Positions 48,949 through 56,578 of a stretch of DNA of 64,000 nucleotides are shown one piece after another. The stretch is from DATCLS01 sp035296625 (GTDB lineage: Bacteria > Actinomycetota > Acidimicrobiia > Acidimicrobiales > VFJN01). The DNA is taken from contig DATHAO010000059.1 of NCBI GenBank assembly GCA_035296625.1, positions 73,862-137,861 of the forward strand, read 5' to 3'. The position numbers and the translations under genes are program-made. The number at the start of each line of letters is the position of its first letter. Positions within the stretch are counted from its first letter, which is position 1. The notes beneath the pieces are model-generated. The model was not told where the DNA came from. It saw nothing but the letters and a program-made list of their open reading frames with translations, and did not search any database.

Positions 48949-49269
48949 GTGAGCGAGCAGCCCAACCTCGAGATCGTCGAGCGGACGAGCGACGGTGTGT
49001 CCGCCCGTCTCACGGGCGACCTCGACATCGTCAACGCCGAGGACGTCAAGCGCGAGCTGACCGAGCTGGTCGACTCCGGTCCGACGGCCCTCACGCTCGA
49101 CATGGAGGCCGTGCGCTTCGTCGACTCCAGCGGTCTCGGCGCGCTCGTGGCGATCCACCGCCACGCCGAGTCGGCGGGGGCGCGCTTCGTCGTGCGAGCC
49201 GTGCCCGCACAGGTGCAGCGCCTGTTCGAGATCACCCGGCTCGACGACCTCCTCGCCGTCGAGGACTGA
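48949..49269 (+). CDS. STAS-domain anti-sigma factor antagonist (106 aa)
   Basis: SpoIIAA/RsbV-type STAS domain: ARLTGDLDIVNAEDVKREL, LDMEAVRFVDSSGLGALVAIHRHAE. The Ser in DSSG is the site phosphorylated by HATPase kinases in partner switching. In its unphosphorylated form such a protein would bind an anti-sigma factor and free the sigma factor encoded next door. Convergent with the sigma gene, 40 bp apart. Confidence 0.93.
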   Translation: MSEQPNLEIVERTSDGVSARLTGDLDIVNAEDVKRELTELVDSGPTALTLDMEAVRFVDSSGLGALVAIHRHAESAGARFVVRAVPAQVQRLFEITRLDDLLAVED

Positions 49270-49309
49270 GCCCGGCGGCGGTCCCTGCCGGTCGTCCAGC
49301 GTCTGCCGG

Positions 49310-50059
49310 TCAGCCGTCCAGCGTCTGGCGAAGCTCGAGCAGGCAGCGCCGGATGAGGCGCGACACATGCATCTGGCTGATGCCGAGCCGGTCGGCGATC
49401 TCGCTCTGGGTCAGCTCGTCGTAGAACCGCAGCCGCAGGATCTGCGCCTCGCGCTCGGGCAACGTCTGGAGCAGCTGGCCGACCAGCATCCGGAGCTCTA
49501 CCGGGCGGCTCGCCGGGTCGCCGCCGGGCAGCCGGTCGGCCAGCGGCGTGCCGTCCTCGTCGCCTGGGCGGCGGGCATCGAGGCTGGTGGCCCGGTAGGC
49601 GGCACCGGCCTCCATGGCCTCGAGCACCTCGTCCTCGGACAGGTCGAGCTCGGCGGCCAGCTCGGCCACGCTGGGTGGCCGGCCGAGCCGGCTGGACAGC
49701 GCCCCGGTGGCCCGGCGGAGGTCCAGGTGGCGCTCCTGGGCGCTTCGGGGCGGGCGCACGGCCCACGTGCGGTCACGGAAGTAGCGCTTGATCTCGCCGT
49801 TCACCGTGCGGCTGGCGAACGAAGAGAACGGGATGCCCCGGGACGGGTCGAACCGCTCGACGGCCTTGAGGGTGCCCAGCATCGCGATCTGGACGAGGTC
49901 GTCGAGCTCGACGCCCCGCCCGCGGTAGTCGTGCGCGATCGACGCCGCCAGGCCCCGGTGGGCCTCGACGAGCCGGTTGCGCACGGATCGCTGGCGGGTG
50001 GCCTGGTACTCCAGGAACAGCGCGTCGAGACCGGAACCCTCCCCCGAGTCCTGGGTCAT
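49310..50059 (-). CDS. SigF/SigB-type RNA polymerase sigma factor (249 aa)
   Basis: Group 3 sigma-70 factor: region 2 RGVELDDLVQIAMLGTLKAVERFDPSRGIPFSSFASRTVNGEIKRYFRD, region 3 RPPSVAELAAELDLSEDEVLEAMEAG, region 4 LPEREAQILRLRFYDELTQSEIADRLGISQMHVSRLIRRCLLELR. Its start overlaps the anti-sigma gene stop (ATGA). Factors of this kind control general stress or developmental genes. The anti-sigma, STAS and HATPase genes around it form a partner-switching set. Confidence 0.95.
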   Translation of the reverse strand: MTQDSGEGSGLDALFLEYQATRQRSVRNRLVEAHRGLAASIAHDYRGRGVELDDLVQIAMLGTLKAVERFDPSRGIPFSSFASRTVNGEIKRYFRDRTWAVRPPRSAQERHLDLRRATGALSSRLGRPPSVAELAAELDLSEDEVLEAMEAGAAYRATSLDARRPGDEDGTPLADRLPGGDPASRPVELRMLVGQLLQTLPEREAQILRLRFYDELTQSEIADRLGISQMHVSRLIRRCLLELRQTLDG

Positions 50060-50439
50060 GTGGAGCTGCGCGCTCGCTTCACCAGGTGGAACCGCCGGGT
50101 ATCACCGTCGACCTCGAAGCCGTGGTCGTCCACCACGACGCGGAGGATCTCGAGGGCCAGGTCGTCGAGCGGGCCGCCGGGGGTCTTGGAGCTGCACTGG
50201 TACTCGCCGCTGACCTCGACCTCGCCGGGTGACCGCCGGTACGTGATGGCGGCGGTCGCCACCGCGTCGTCGGAGCCCTCGATCAGCAGCGCGACGAGCT
50301 CGCTGACGGCGATGCGCAGGTCTTCGGTGTCATCGATGCTCAGGCCGGCGTCGGCCGCCACTCCGGCGGCGACGAGGCGGGCGAGGCGGACCGAGCTCGG
50401 CTCGGCCGGGACGCTGAGGTGGACGGGTTGGGCAGCCAT
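50056..50439 (-). CDS. Probable anti-sigma factor, degenerate HATPase (RsbW-like) (127 aa)
   Basis: RsbW/SpoIIAB-like fold by layout (LSVPAEPSSVRLARLVAAGVAADAGLSIDDTEDLRIAVSELVALL) and by coupling to the sigma gene. The N-box Asn is replaced (SELVALLIEG), and no DxGxG or GTxV ATP-lid motifs are visible, so it probably no longer phosphorylates a partner and acts as a pure sigma-binding protein. Translated first, with a 4-bp overlap to the sigma gene. Confidence 0.8.
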   Translation of the reverse strand: MAAQPVHLSVPAEPSSVRLARLVAAGVAADAGLSIDDTEDLRIAVSELVALLIEGSDDAVATAAITYRRSPGEVEVSGEYQCSSKTPGGPLDDLALEILRVVVDDHGFEVDGDTRRFHLVKRARSST

Positions 50440-50593
50440 GGGCTCCTGTGCAGGGTCGGGAGCGGTCGGAGCGGTCCGGTGCGCGCTGGCCCGGTGCCTG
50501 CTCGCGCCGCCGACTCTAGGGTGCTCCGGGCCGACGCCACGGCCGCCGCGGCGGGCGTTTGTCCGTCGGCGGCGAGGGGTAGGGCGAGCGGCG

Positions 50594-51019
50594 ATGAATC
50601 TGCCGGCGAGCTCCACGTTCCGGCGGGAGCGTGCGACTGTGCCCTCCGCCAGGGATTTCGTGAGGACCTCACTGGCCGGGCTCGCCCTCGACGAGGACGC
50701 CGTCGACCGCCTGGTGCTGGCGTCGGCCGAGGCCTTCAACAACGTGATCTTCCACGCCCAGGGCGACGAGTTCTCGGTCACCGTGTCCGTGGCCGGCTCG
50801 TCGTGTCGCGTCGCGGTGACCGACGACGGCTCGGGGTTCTACGCCCCGAGCGCCCCGCCACCCATGCCCCCGGCCCACGAGGTCGGCCACCGCGGCCTCG
50901 CCCTCATGTACGCGCTCGTCGACCAGGTCGCCGTGCACAGCACGCCGTCCGGCACGGCCGTCGTCCTGCATCAGGCCCTGTCGGCGAGCGCCGCCTCGCG
51001 CGCCACCGCGCTCGGCTGA
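50594..51019 (+). CDS. HATPase-domain serine kinase, RsbW/SpoIIAB-like, intact ATP site (141 aa)
   Basis: ASTFRRERATVPSARDFVRTSLAGLALDEDAVDRLVLASAEAFNNVIFHAQGDEF: the N-box EAFNN is intact, followed by VTDDGSGF (G1), GHRGLALMYALVDQ (G2) and SGTAVVLHQ. Divergent from the degenerate anti-sigma gene, with 154 bp between. I infer that this protein phosphorylates the STAS antagonist while the degenerate homologue holds the sigma factor. Confidence 0.88.
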   Translation: MNLPASSTFRRERATVPSARDFVRTSLAGLALDEDAVDRLVLASAEAFNNVIFHAQGDEFSVTVSVAGSSCRVAVTDDGSGFYAPSAPPPMPPAHEVGHRGLALMYALVDQVAVHSTPSGTAVVLHQALSASAASRATALG

Positions 51020-51046
51020 GCGCAGCGCACATGAGGACGGGCCCGG

Positions 51047-51649
51047 TCAGGCCCGCGCTGTGACGCTCGGCAGCCAGGCCGGGCGGGTGGACTCGTAGGC
51101 GCCGACCGCCTCGGCGTGGCGGAGCGTGATGCCGATGTCGTCGAGGCCCTCGAGGAACCGCTCGCGGGTGGCCTCGTCGAGCGGGAACCCGCACTCGATG
51201 CCGGCCGCCGGGGCGGACACGGTGCGGCGCTCCACGTCGATGGTGACGTCGAGGTCGGGGTCGGCCGCGATGGCCCGGATGAGCGCCTCGCCAACCTCGG
51301 GCGGCACGACCACGGGCACCAGCCCGTTCTTCGTGGCGTTGTTGCGGAAGATGTCGCCGAACCGCGGGCTGATCACGCCCTGGAAGCCGTAGTCGAGGAT
51401 TGCCCACACGGCGTGCTCGCGCGAGGAGCCCGTCCCGAAGTTGGGGCCGGCCACGAGGATGCGCGCCTGGGCGTAGCGCTCGTCGTTCAGCACGAACGAC
51501 CGATCGTCGCGCCACGTCGAGAAGAGCCCCCGGCCGAAGCCGGTGCGCTCGATCCGCTTGAGCCACTCGGCGGGGATGATCTGGTCGGTGTCGACGTCGG
51601 AGCGGTCGAGCGGCACGGCCGTGCCCTCGACGATGCGGACGGGTTCCAT
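51047..51649 (-). CDS. leuD: 3-isopropylmalate dehydratase small subunit
   Basis: 200 aa swivelling-domain subunit of isopropylmalate isomerase: VPLDRSDVDTDQIIPAEWLKRIERTGFGRGLF, AGPNFGTGSSREHAVWAILDYGFQGVISPRFGDIFRNNATKNGL. Follows leuC by 26 bp and is in one operon with it. Confidence 0.97.
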   Translation of the reverse strand: MEPVRIVEGTAVPLDRSDVDTDQIIPAEWLKRIERTGFGRGLFSTWRDDRSFVLNDERYAQARILVAGPNFGTGSSREHAVWAILDYGFQGVISPRFGDIFRNNATKNGLVPVVVPPEVGEALIRAIAADPDLDVTIDVERRTVSAPAAGIECGFPLDEATRERFLEGLDDIGITLRHAEAVGAYESTRPAWLPSVTARA

Positions 51650-51675
51650 CGGTGGTCCTCTGGTCGCGGGACGGC

Positions 51676-53082
51676 TCAGGCCAGGTCGGCCGGGGTGGCG
51701 AGCGTGCCGGCCACCGCGGTGGCGGCGGCCACGGCGGGGGAGACCAGGTGGGTGCGGCCGCCGCGGCCCTGGCGGCCCTCGAAGTTGCGGTTGCTGGTCG
51801 AGGCGCAGCGCTCGCCCGGGGCGAGCTTGTCGGGGTTCATGGCCAGGCACATCGAGCAGCCCGGCTCCCGCCAGTCGAACCCGGCGGCGACGAGCACCTT
51901 GTCGAGTCCCTCGCCCTCGGCCTGCGCCTTGACGGCGTGCGATCCGGGCACGACGAGGGTGCGAACCCCCGGGGCCACGGTGCGGCCGTCAGCGACGGCC
52001 GCTACGGCGCGGAGGTCCTCGATGCGGCCGTTGGTGCACGAGCCGATGAAGACCGTGTCGACCGCCACCTCGCGCAGCGGCGTGCCCGCGGTCAGGCCCA
52101 TGTAGTCGAGCGCCCGGCGGGCGGCGTCGCGCTCGGACGCCTCGGCGAACGCATCCGGGTCGGGGACGACGCCGGTGAGCGGGGCGACCTGCCCGGGGTT
52201 CGTGCCCCATGAGACGTGGGGCACGACCTCGTCACCCTCGATCTGCACGTCCTTGTCGAACGCCGCGCCGTCATCGGTGGGCAGCGAACGCCAGTCGTCG
52301 AGCGCCCGCTCCCAGGAGGCACCGGAGGGGGCATGGCGCCGGCCCTCGACGTAGGCGAACGTCGTGTCGTCCGGTGCGATGAGGCCGGCCTTGGCGCCCG
52401 CCTCGATCGACATGTTGCACACGGTCATGCGGCCCTCCATCGAGAGCGACCGGATGACGCTGCCCCGGTACTCGATGACCGAGCCGATGCCGCCGCCGGT
52501 GCCGATGCGCCCGATGATGGCCAGGATCACGTCCTTGGCGGTCGAGCCCGCCGGCAGCTCGCCCTCGACCGTGACCGCCATCGTGCCCGGGCGCTGCTGG
52601 GGCAGTGTCTGGGTGGCGAGGACGTGTTCGACCTCGCTCGTCCCGATGCCGAAGGCCAGCGCGCCGAACGCCCCGTGCGTCGAGGTGTGGCTGTCGCCGC
52701 ACACGATCGTCATACCGGGCTGGGTCAGGCCCTGCTCCGGGCCGATGATGTGCACGATGCCCTGGCCGGCGTCGCCCATCGGGTAGCAGGTGATGCCGAA
52801 CTCGGCGCAGTTCGCCGAGAGCACGTCCATCTGCTTGGCCGAGATCGGGTCGGCCACCGGCTGGCCGACGCCACTGGTCGGCACGTTGTGGTCCATCGTG
52901 GCGACCGTGAGGTCGGGCCGGCGCACCGAGCGGCCGGCGAGGCGCAGGCCGTCGAAGGCCTGAGGCGAGGTCACCTCGTGCACCAGGTGGAGGTCGATGT
53001 AGAGGAGGTCGGGCTCGCCCTCGGCGGCCCGGACCACGTGACGGTCCCAGACCTTCTGGCTCAGCGTGCGGGGAGTACCCAT
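51676..53082 (-). CDS. leuC: 3-isopropylmalate dehydratase large subunit
   Basis: 468 aa aconitase-fold subunit. [4Fe-4S] ligands in CGDSHTSTHGAF, GSCTNGRIEDL and PGCSMCLAMN; opening MGTPRTLSQKVWDRHVV. With LeuD it isomerises 2- to 3-isopropylmalate. The promoter overlaps that of the divergent IclR-family gene; an inverted repeat at 53092-53106 lies between the -10 box and the start. Unlike leuA and leuB it has no leader-peptide attenuator. Confidence 0.97.
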   Translation of the reverse strand: MGTPRTLSQKVWDRHVVRAAEGEPDLLYIDLHLVHEVTSPQAFDGLRLAGRSVRRPDLTVATMDHNVPTSGVGQPVADPISAKQMDVLSANCAEFGITCYPMGDAGQGIVHIIGPEQGLTQPGMTIVCGDSHTSTHGAFGALAFGIGTSEVEHVLATQTLPQQRPGTMAVTVEGELPAGSTAKDVILAIIGRIGTGGGIGSVIEYRGSVIRSLSMEGRMTVCNMSIEAGAKAGLIAPDDTTFAYVEGRRHAPSGASWERALDDWRSLPTDDGAAFDKDVQIEGDEVVPHVSWGTNPGQVAPLTGVVPDPDAFAEASERDAARRALDYMGLTAGTPLREVAVDTVFIGSCTNGRIEDLRAVAAVADGRTVAPGVRTLVVPGSHAVKAQAEGEGLDKVLVAAGFDWREPGCSMCLAMNPDKLAPGERCASTSNRNFEGRQGRGGRTHLVSPAVAAATAVAGTLATPADLA

Positions 53083-53091
53083 GGTGCCTCG

Positions 53092-53106
53092 TCTCACATG
53101 TTGAGA
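53092..53106. promoter_or_regulatory. Probable IclR-type operator between leuC and iclR
   Basis: TCTCA-CATGT-TGAGA, an inverted repeat in the divergent promoter. Sited just downstream of the leuC -10 and just upstream of the regulator's -10, it could block both. In other actinobacteria an IclR-family regulator (NdgR/LtbR type) encoded divergently from leuCD controls it. Confidence 0.6.
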
Positions 53107-53113
53107 TAGCATA
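53107..53113. promoter_or_regulatory. Overlapping divergent -10 boxes of leuCD and the IclR gene
   Basis: TAGCAT on the plus strand (53107-53112; 9 nt before ATG 53122) and TATGCT on the minus strand (53113-53108) share the same bases, so the two promoters exclude each other. Confidence 0.5.
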
Positions 53114-53121
53114 TTCAAGTT

Positions 53122-53799
53122 ATGGGAAGTGTAAGCGGTGTCGGCGTGCTGGACAAAGCGATGGCGGTGCTCGGTGCGGTCGGTGCGGGCGAGCGGTCGC
53201 TCGCCGGCATCGTGGCCGCCACGGGCCTGTCCCGGGCGACCGCTCATCGCCTCGCCGTGGCGCTCGAGACCCACGGCCTGCTGCGCCGTGACGACGAGGG
53301 CCGCTTCTCGCTTGGCCTGGGCCTCGTCGGCCTCGGCCACGCTGCCTCCGAGGCGATCCCCGGGTGGCTCGACGCCCGGGCCGAGTTGGCCTGGCTGCGT
53401 GAGCAGACCGGCGAGTCGGTGCAGCTGTTCGTGCGGGACGGCGACGAGCGGGTGTGCGTCGAGTCGTTCGAGGCGCCCCACGAGCTGCGCACGATCGTGC
53501 CGGTCGGCGCCCGGCTGCCCCTGTCCCAGGGCTCGGGCGGCCGGGCCCTGCTCGCATCCCCGTCGCCGCCGGGTGGTTCGCCGTCGCCGGCGGACGGGAC
53601 CCCGGCGTGGGTCGAGAGCGTCGCCGAGCGCCAGCCCGGCGTGGCGTCGGTCAGCGCCGCGGTGCGCGGCCCCGGCGGCCGGGTCGTCGCGGCGGTCAGC
53701 GTGAGCGGCCCGATCGAGCGGACGACCCGCCGCCCCGGTGCCCGCTACGGCGCCGCCGTCGCCGAGGCCGCGACCCGCATCTCCGCCCGCCTCACCTGA
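53122..53799 (+). CDS. IclR-family transcriptional regulator of leucine genes (LtbR/NdgR-like) (225 aa)
   Basis: N-terminal winged helix (GVLDKAMAVLGAVGAGERSLAGIVAATGLSRATAHRLAVALETHGLLRRDDEGRFSLG) and a C-terminal IclR effector domain (WLREQTGESVQLFVRDGDERVCVESFEAPHELRTIVPVGARLPLSQGSGGRALLA). Its position, divergent from leuCD, is conserved in actinobacteria, where it regulates leucine and other amino acid genes. The -10 box and operator overlap suggests autoregulation. Leaderless start at ATG 53122. Confidence 0.93.
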   Translation: MGSVSGVGVLDKAMAVLGAVGAGERSLAGIVAATGLSRATAHRLAVALETHGLLRRDDEGRFSLGLGLVGLGHAASEAIPGWLDARAELAWLREQTGESVQLFVRDGDERVCVESFEAPHELRTIVPVGARLPLSQGSGGRALLASPSPPGGSPSPADGTPAWVESVAERQPGVASVSAAVRGPGGRVVAAVSVSGPIERTTRRPGARYGAAVAEAATRISARLT

Positions 53800-53892
53800 C
53801 CGCCCGCAGCGGACCGGTGCCAACCGTCCGCTCCGGCGGTACAAGCGCGATACCGGCGAGGTGGCGGGCGGTACCGGTCCGGGTGTCAGCGA

Positions 53893-53991
53893 GGTGGCGG
53901 GCGGGTGGCGCTGAGGATGCCGGCCGCTCCGGAGGCGGGTTTCCTCAGGGGCGGCAGGCGGCACCGCAGGCGAGAGGACCCGCCCGCCACC
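53893..53991. repeat. 14-bp perfect inverted repeat in the gap between convergent genes
   Basis: GGTGGCGGGCGGGT (53893-53906) and its exact complement (53978-53991) flank 71 bp in the 294-bp GC-rich gap after the IclR gene. A partial copy of the left arm also occurs near 53860. It probably forms a bidirectional stem at the two 3' ends. No protein gene is seen in 53800-54093. Confidence 0.65.
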
Positions 53992-54093
53992 GGGCTTACA
54001 CGGAACCGGCCGCCGCCGGGCCCCGGCAGGACCCGCCGGCCGCCGGGCCGGCACGGGACAGGCCCCCGGGGCATCTCGGCTCAGCGACGAGGA

Positions 54094-55632
54094 TCAGCCG
54101 ACCTGGCGGTCGCGCCCCTCCCAGAACGGCTCCCGCAGCTTGAACTTCTGCAGCTTGCCCGTGGCCGTGCGGGGCAGCACGTCGCGCAGCTCGACCGACG
54201 TGGGGCACTTGTAGTGGGTCAGGCGCGTGCGGCAGTGCTCGATCAGCTCCTGCTCCGAGGCCTTCTCGCCCTCGGCCAGCACGACGAGCGCCTTGACCGT
54301 CTCGCCCCAGCGCTCGTCGGGCACGCCGATCACCGCGACCTCGGCGACAGCCGGGTGCGAGAACAGGGCGTCCTCGACCTCGATCGACGACACGTTCTCG
54401 CCGCCCGAGATGATCACGTCCTTCTTGCGGTCGGAGATGGCCAGGTAGCCGTCGCCGATCGTGCCGCCGTCGCCGGTGTGGAACCAGCCGCCGTCGAGTG
54501 CCTCCGCGGTGGCGTCGGGCTGGGCCCAGTAACCGCCGAGCACGGTGTTGGATCGGGCCAGAACCTCACCGGAGTCCGCTACCTCCAGCCGGGTGCCGAG
54601 CGCCGGTGCCCCGGCGCGGCCGAGCAGCGAGGCACGCTCGGCGGCGTCGAGTCCGTCCCACTCGGCCCGGCGGCGGTTCATCGTGAGCAGCGGCGCCGTC
54701 TCGGTCAGCCCGTAGATCTGGATGAACTCCCAGCCGAGCTCGGTCTCCATGCGCTCGATCGTGCGGGTGGGCGGTGGGGCGCCGGCCACCACCATGCGGA
54801 CCCGGTCGCGCCCGGGGACGGGTCCGTCCCACTGGGCCGCGGCGTCGAGGATCGCGGCCACGACGGCCGGTGCCCCACACAGCAGCGTGACCCCGTGGCG
54901 CTCGACCCGGCGCAGGATCTCGGCGCCGTCGACCTTACGGATCACGACCTGGGCGGCGCCCATGCCCGCCAGCGCGAACGGCATGCCCCAGCCGTTGCAG
55001 TGGAACATCGGCAGCGTGTGCAGGTACACGTCGCGGTCGGTCACCCCGGCCTGCCAGCCGAACACGGCGGCGTTGATCCACAGGTTCCGGTGCGTGAGCT
55101 CGACGCCCTTGGGTCGGGCGGTGGTGCCGCTCGTGTAGTTGATCGTGGCGGTGGCGTCCTCGTCGGGGTCGTCCCACGGCTCGGGATCGGCGGCCCCGGC
55201 GGGCCAGAGCGCGGCGTCGGAGCCCTCGCCGAGCACGATGCGGTGCTCGGCCGTGACACCGGCCAGCGACGCGTCGATCTCGGGATCGACGAGCAGCACC
55301 CGGGCGCCCGAGTGCCCGACGATGTAGCCGACCTCGTCGGCGCCGAGCCGGAAGTTGACCGGTACCAGCACCCGGCCCCAGGCCGAGACCCCGAAGAACG
55401 AGGTGAGCAGGCGGGCGGCGTTGTGCGAGACGATCGCCACCCGGTCGCCTCGCCCGATGCCGAGGGCGTCGAGGGCGGCGGCCTGGGCCCGGGCCAGCTC
55501 GGACAGCCGCCCGTAGGTCACCTCGCCCCACGAGGCGGCGGGCTGGTCGGGCTCGTCGACCACGCCGATGCGGTCGGGATAGACGAGCGCCGCGCGCTCC
55601 AGGTGGTCGGCGATGGTCAGCGGAACCTTCAT
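54094..55632 (-). CDS. Acyl-CoA synthetase (AMP-dependent ligase) (512 aa)
   Basis: ANL superfamily. P-loop-like TINYTSGTTARPKGVELTHRN, aromatic-box LPMFHCNGWG, IQIYGLTETAPLL, GWFHTGDGGTIGDGYLAISDRKKDVIISGGENVSSIEVED (A8 hinge) and the C-terminal catalytic Lys in RTATGKLQKFKLRE. The motif GWFHTGD...IDRKKD is complete, so the enzyme should be active. It resembles medium/long-chain fatty acyl-CoA ligases; the exact acid is unknown. GGGGGAG precedes ATG 55632. Confidence 0.93.
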   Translation of the reverse strand: MKVPLTIADHLERAALVYPDRIGVVDEPDQPAASWGEVTYGRLSELARAQAAALDALGIGRGDRVAIVSHNAARLLTSFFGVSAWGRVLVPVNFRLGADEVGYIVGHSGARVLLVDPEIDASLAGVTAEHRIVLGEGSDAALWPAGAADPEPWDDPDEDATATINYTSGTTARPKGVELTHRNLWINAAVFGWQAGVTDRDVYLHTLPMFHCNGWGMPFALAGMGAAQVVIRKVDGAEILRRVERHGVTLLCGAPAVVAAILDAAAQWDGPVPGRDRVRMVVAGAPPPTRTIERMETELGWEFIQIYGLTETAPLLTMNRRRAEWDGLDAAERASLLGRAGAPALGTRLEVADSGEVLARSNTVLGGYWAQPDATAEALDGGWFHTGDGGTIGDGYLAISDRKKDVIISGGENVSSIEVEDALFSHPAVAEVAVIGVPDERWGETVKALVVLAEGEKASEQELIEHCRTRLTHYKCPTSVELRDVLPRTATGKLQKFKLREPFWEGRDRQVG

Positions 55633-55678
55633 GGTGCTCCCCCTCTGCTCTCGGGAGAGCGTTCCACACGACCCCCGC

Positions 55679-56149
55679 TCAGTCGACGGCGACGACCTCG
55701 ACCCGCAGCTCGGCGCCCGTCGGGGCCGTGAAGGACACGGTGTCGCCGCTGGCCGAACCCAGCAGCGCCTCACCCAGAGGGGAGGAGGGGCTGATGACGT
55801 CGAGGTCGTCGTGGCGCTCCTCGATCGAGCCGACGAGGTAGCGCTCGACCTCGTCGTCGCCCTCGTAGCGGATGCTGACCACCGAGCCGTGCGACACGGC
55901 GCCGCCGCCGGCTGCCGCCTCGACGATCTCGGCGTTCTCGATCATGAAGGCGAGCTGGTTGATGCGGCCCTCCATCTTCCCCTGCTCCTCCTTGGCGGCG
56001 TGGTAGTCGCCGTTCTCGGAGAGGTCGCCCAGCTCGCGGGCGGCTTCGATCTTCCTCGCGATCTCGACCCGGCCGCGCGTCGTCAAGTCGTCGTACTCCC
56101 TCTTGAGGCGGTCGTACGCGGCCGGCGATAGGTGGTGGGTCTGTGCCAT
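55679..56149 (-). CDS. greA: Transcription elongation factor GreA
   Basis: 156 aa; rescues backtracked RNA polymerase. N-terminal coiled coil with the acidic tip (RKIEAARELGDLSENGDYHAAKEEQGKMEGRI) and a C-terminal FKBP-like domain (GDDEVERYLVGSIEE, ISPSSPLGEALLGSASGDTVSFTAPTG). ATG 56149 is 9 nt after TACCCT on the minus strand (leaderless). Confidence 0.96.
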   Translation of the reverse strand: MAQTHHLSPAAYDRLKREYDDLTTRGRVEIARKIEAARELGDLSENGDYHAAKEEQGKMEGRINQLAFMIENAEIVEAAAGGGAVSHGSVVSIRYEGDDEVERYLVGSIEERHDDLDVISPSSPLGEALLGSASGDTVSFTAPTGAELRVEVVAVD

Positions 56150-56158
56150 AGAGAGAGC

Positions 56159-56164
56159 AGGGTA
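56159..56164 (-). promoter_or_regulatory. -10 box of greA (leaderless)
   Basis: TACCCT on the minus strand, 9 nt before ATG 56149. Confidence 0.45.
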
Positions 56165-56369
56165 CGACCGGGCGTGCTGGACGCCAAGGACTCGGTCCAC
56201 ATGATCAACCGCTGTGACAGCAGATCGAGGGCCGACGATCGTTGTCCCCCGCCAACATCATGGAGGGTGGTCGTTTGTGCGCTCAAAGGGGTTGCGGTGT
56301 GAGCCGCAAGGGACTCGGTCCGGTCCGACCCGGCGCCGAGCACGCGGCGCCGCCACCCGTCGTTCGCGG
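56165..56369. other. Intergenic region between greA and the leuB leader
   Basis: Contains a 6-bp hairpin (TTGCGG 56292-56297 with CCGCAA 56304-56309) and a repeated GGACTCGGTCC / GGGACTCGGTCC (near 56184 and 56310). No gene recognised. Confidence 0.45.
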
Positions 56370-56399
56370 TTGACGTCACGCCCCTAACGCGGCGACACT
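56370..56399 (+). promoter_or_regulatory. Promoter of the leuB-ilvE-cimA attenuated operon
   Basis: TTGACG (56370-56375), 18 nt, GACACT (56394-56399), 10 nt before the leader ATG. Same -35 and spacing as the leuA promoter. Confidence 0.6.
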
Positions 56400-56409
56400 T
56401 CCACGTGCA

Positions 56410-56448
56410 ATGACCTCAGCCCCGCGTACCGTAATCATCATCGCCTAG
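56410..56448 (+). CDS. leuB-operon leader peptide MTSAPRTVIIIA
   Basis: 12 codons ending TAG, with Val-Ile-Ile-Ile-Ala before the stop. The leader ends exactly like that of ilvB (Ala, TAG, then CGCACG), and is followed by a perfect 9-bp hairpin and an intrinsic terminator. Codons (GTA ATC ATC ATC) suit sensing of isoleucine and valine, which fits an operon that also carries ilvE and cimA. Confidence 0.82.
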   Translation: MTSAPRTVIIIA

Positions 56449-56472
56449 CGCACGTCGAACATCCGACGTGCG
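56449..56472 (+). promoter_or_regulatory. Leader hairpin of the leuB attenuator
   Basis: CGCACGTCG (56449-56457) pairs perfectly with CGACGTGCG (56464-56472), starting at the base after the leader stop. Confidence 0.7.
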
Positions 56473-56483
56473 GTGCCGACCGT

Positions 56484-56512
56484 CCGCCTACGGGTGGGCG
56501 GTTTCTCATTTC
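56484..56512 (+). terminator. Attenuator terminator before leuB
   Basis: CCGCC (56484-56488) pairs with GGCGG (56497-56501), extended by T-G and A-T pairs to a 4-nt loop, followed by TTTCTCATTTCT. 67 bp before the leuB start. Confidence 0.7.
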
Positions 56513-56578
56513 TCGGGGCGGTTCGGGGCCTCCAGGCAGCACCCAAACCGAGCACCACACGACGCACACGGAGACGCA

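Noticed and set aside
56083..56379. 98-codon minus-strand frame overlapping the start of greA
   Set aside because: It overlaps the greA coding start in another frame and covers its promoter; no domain.
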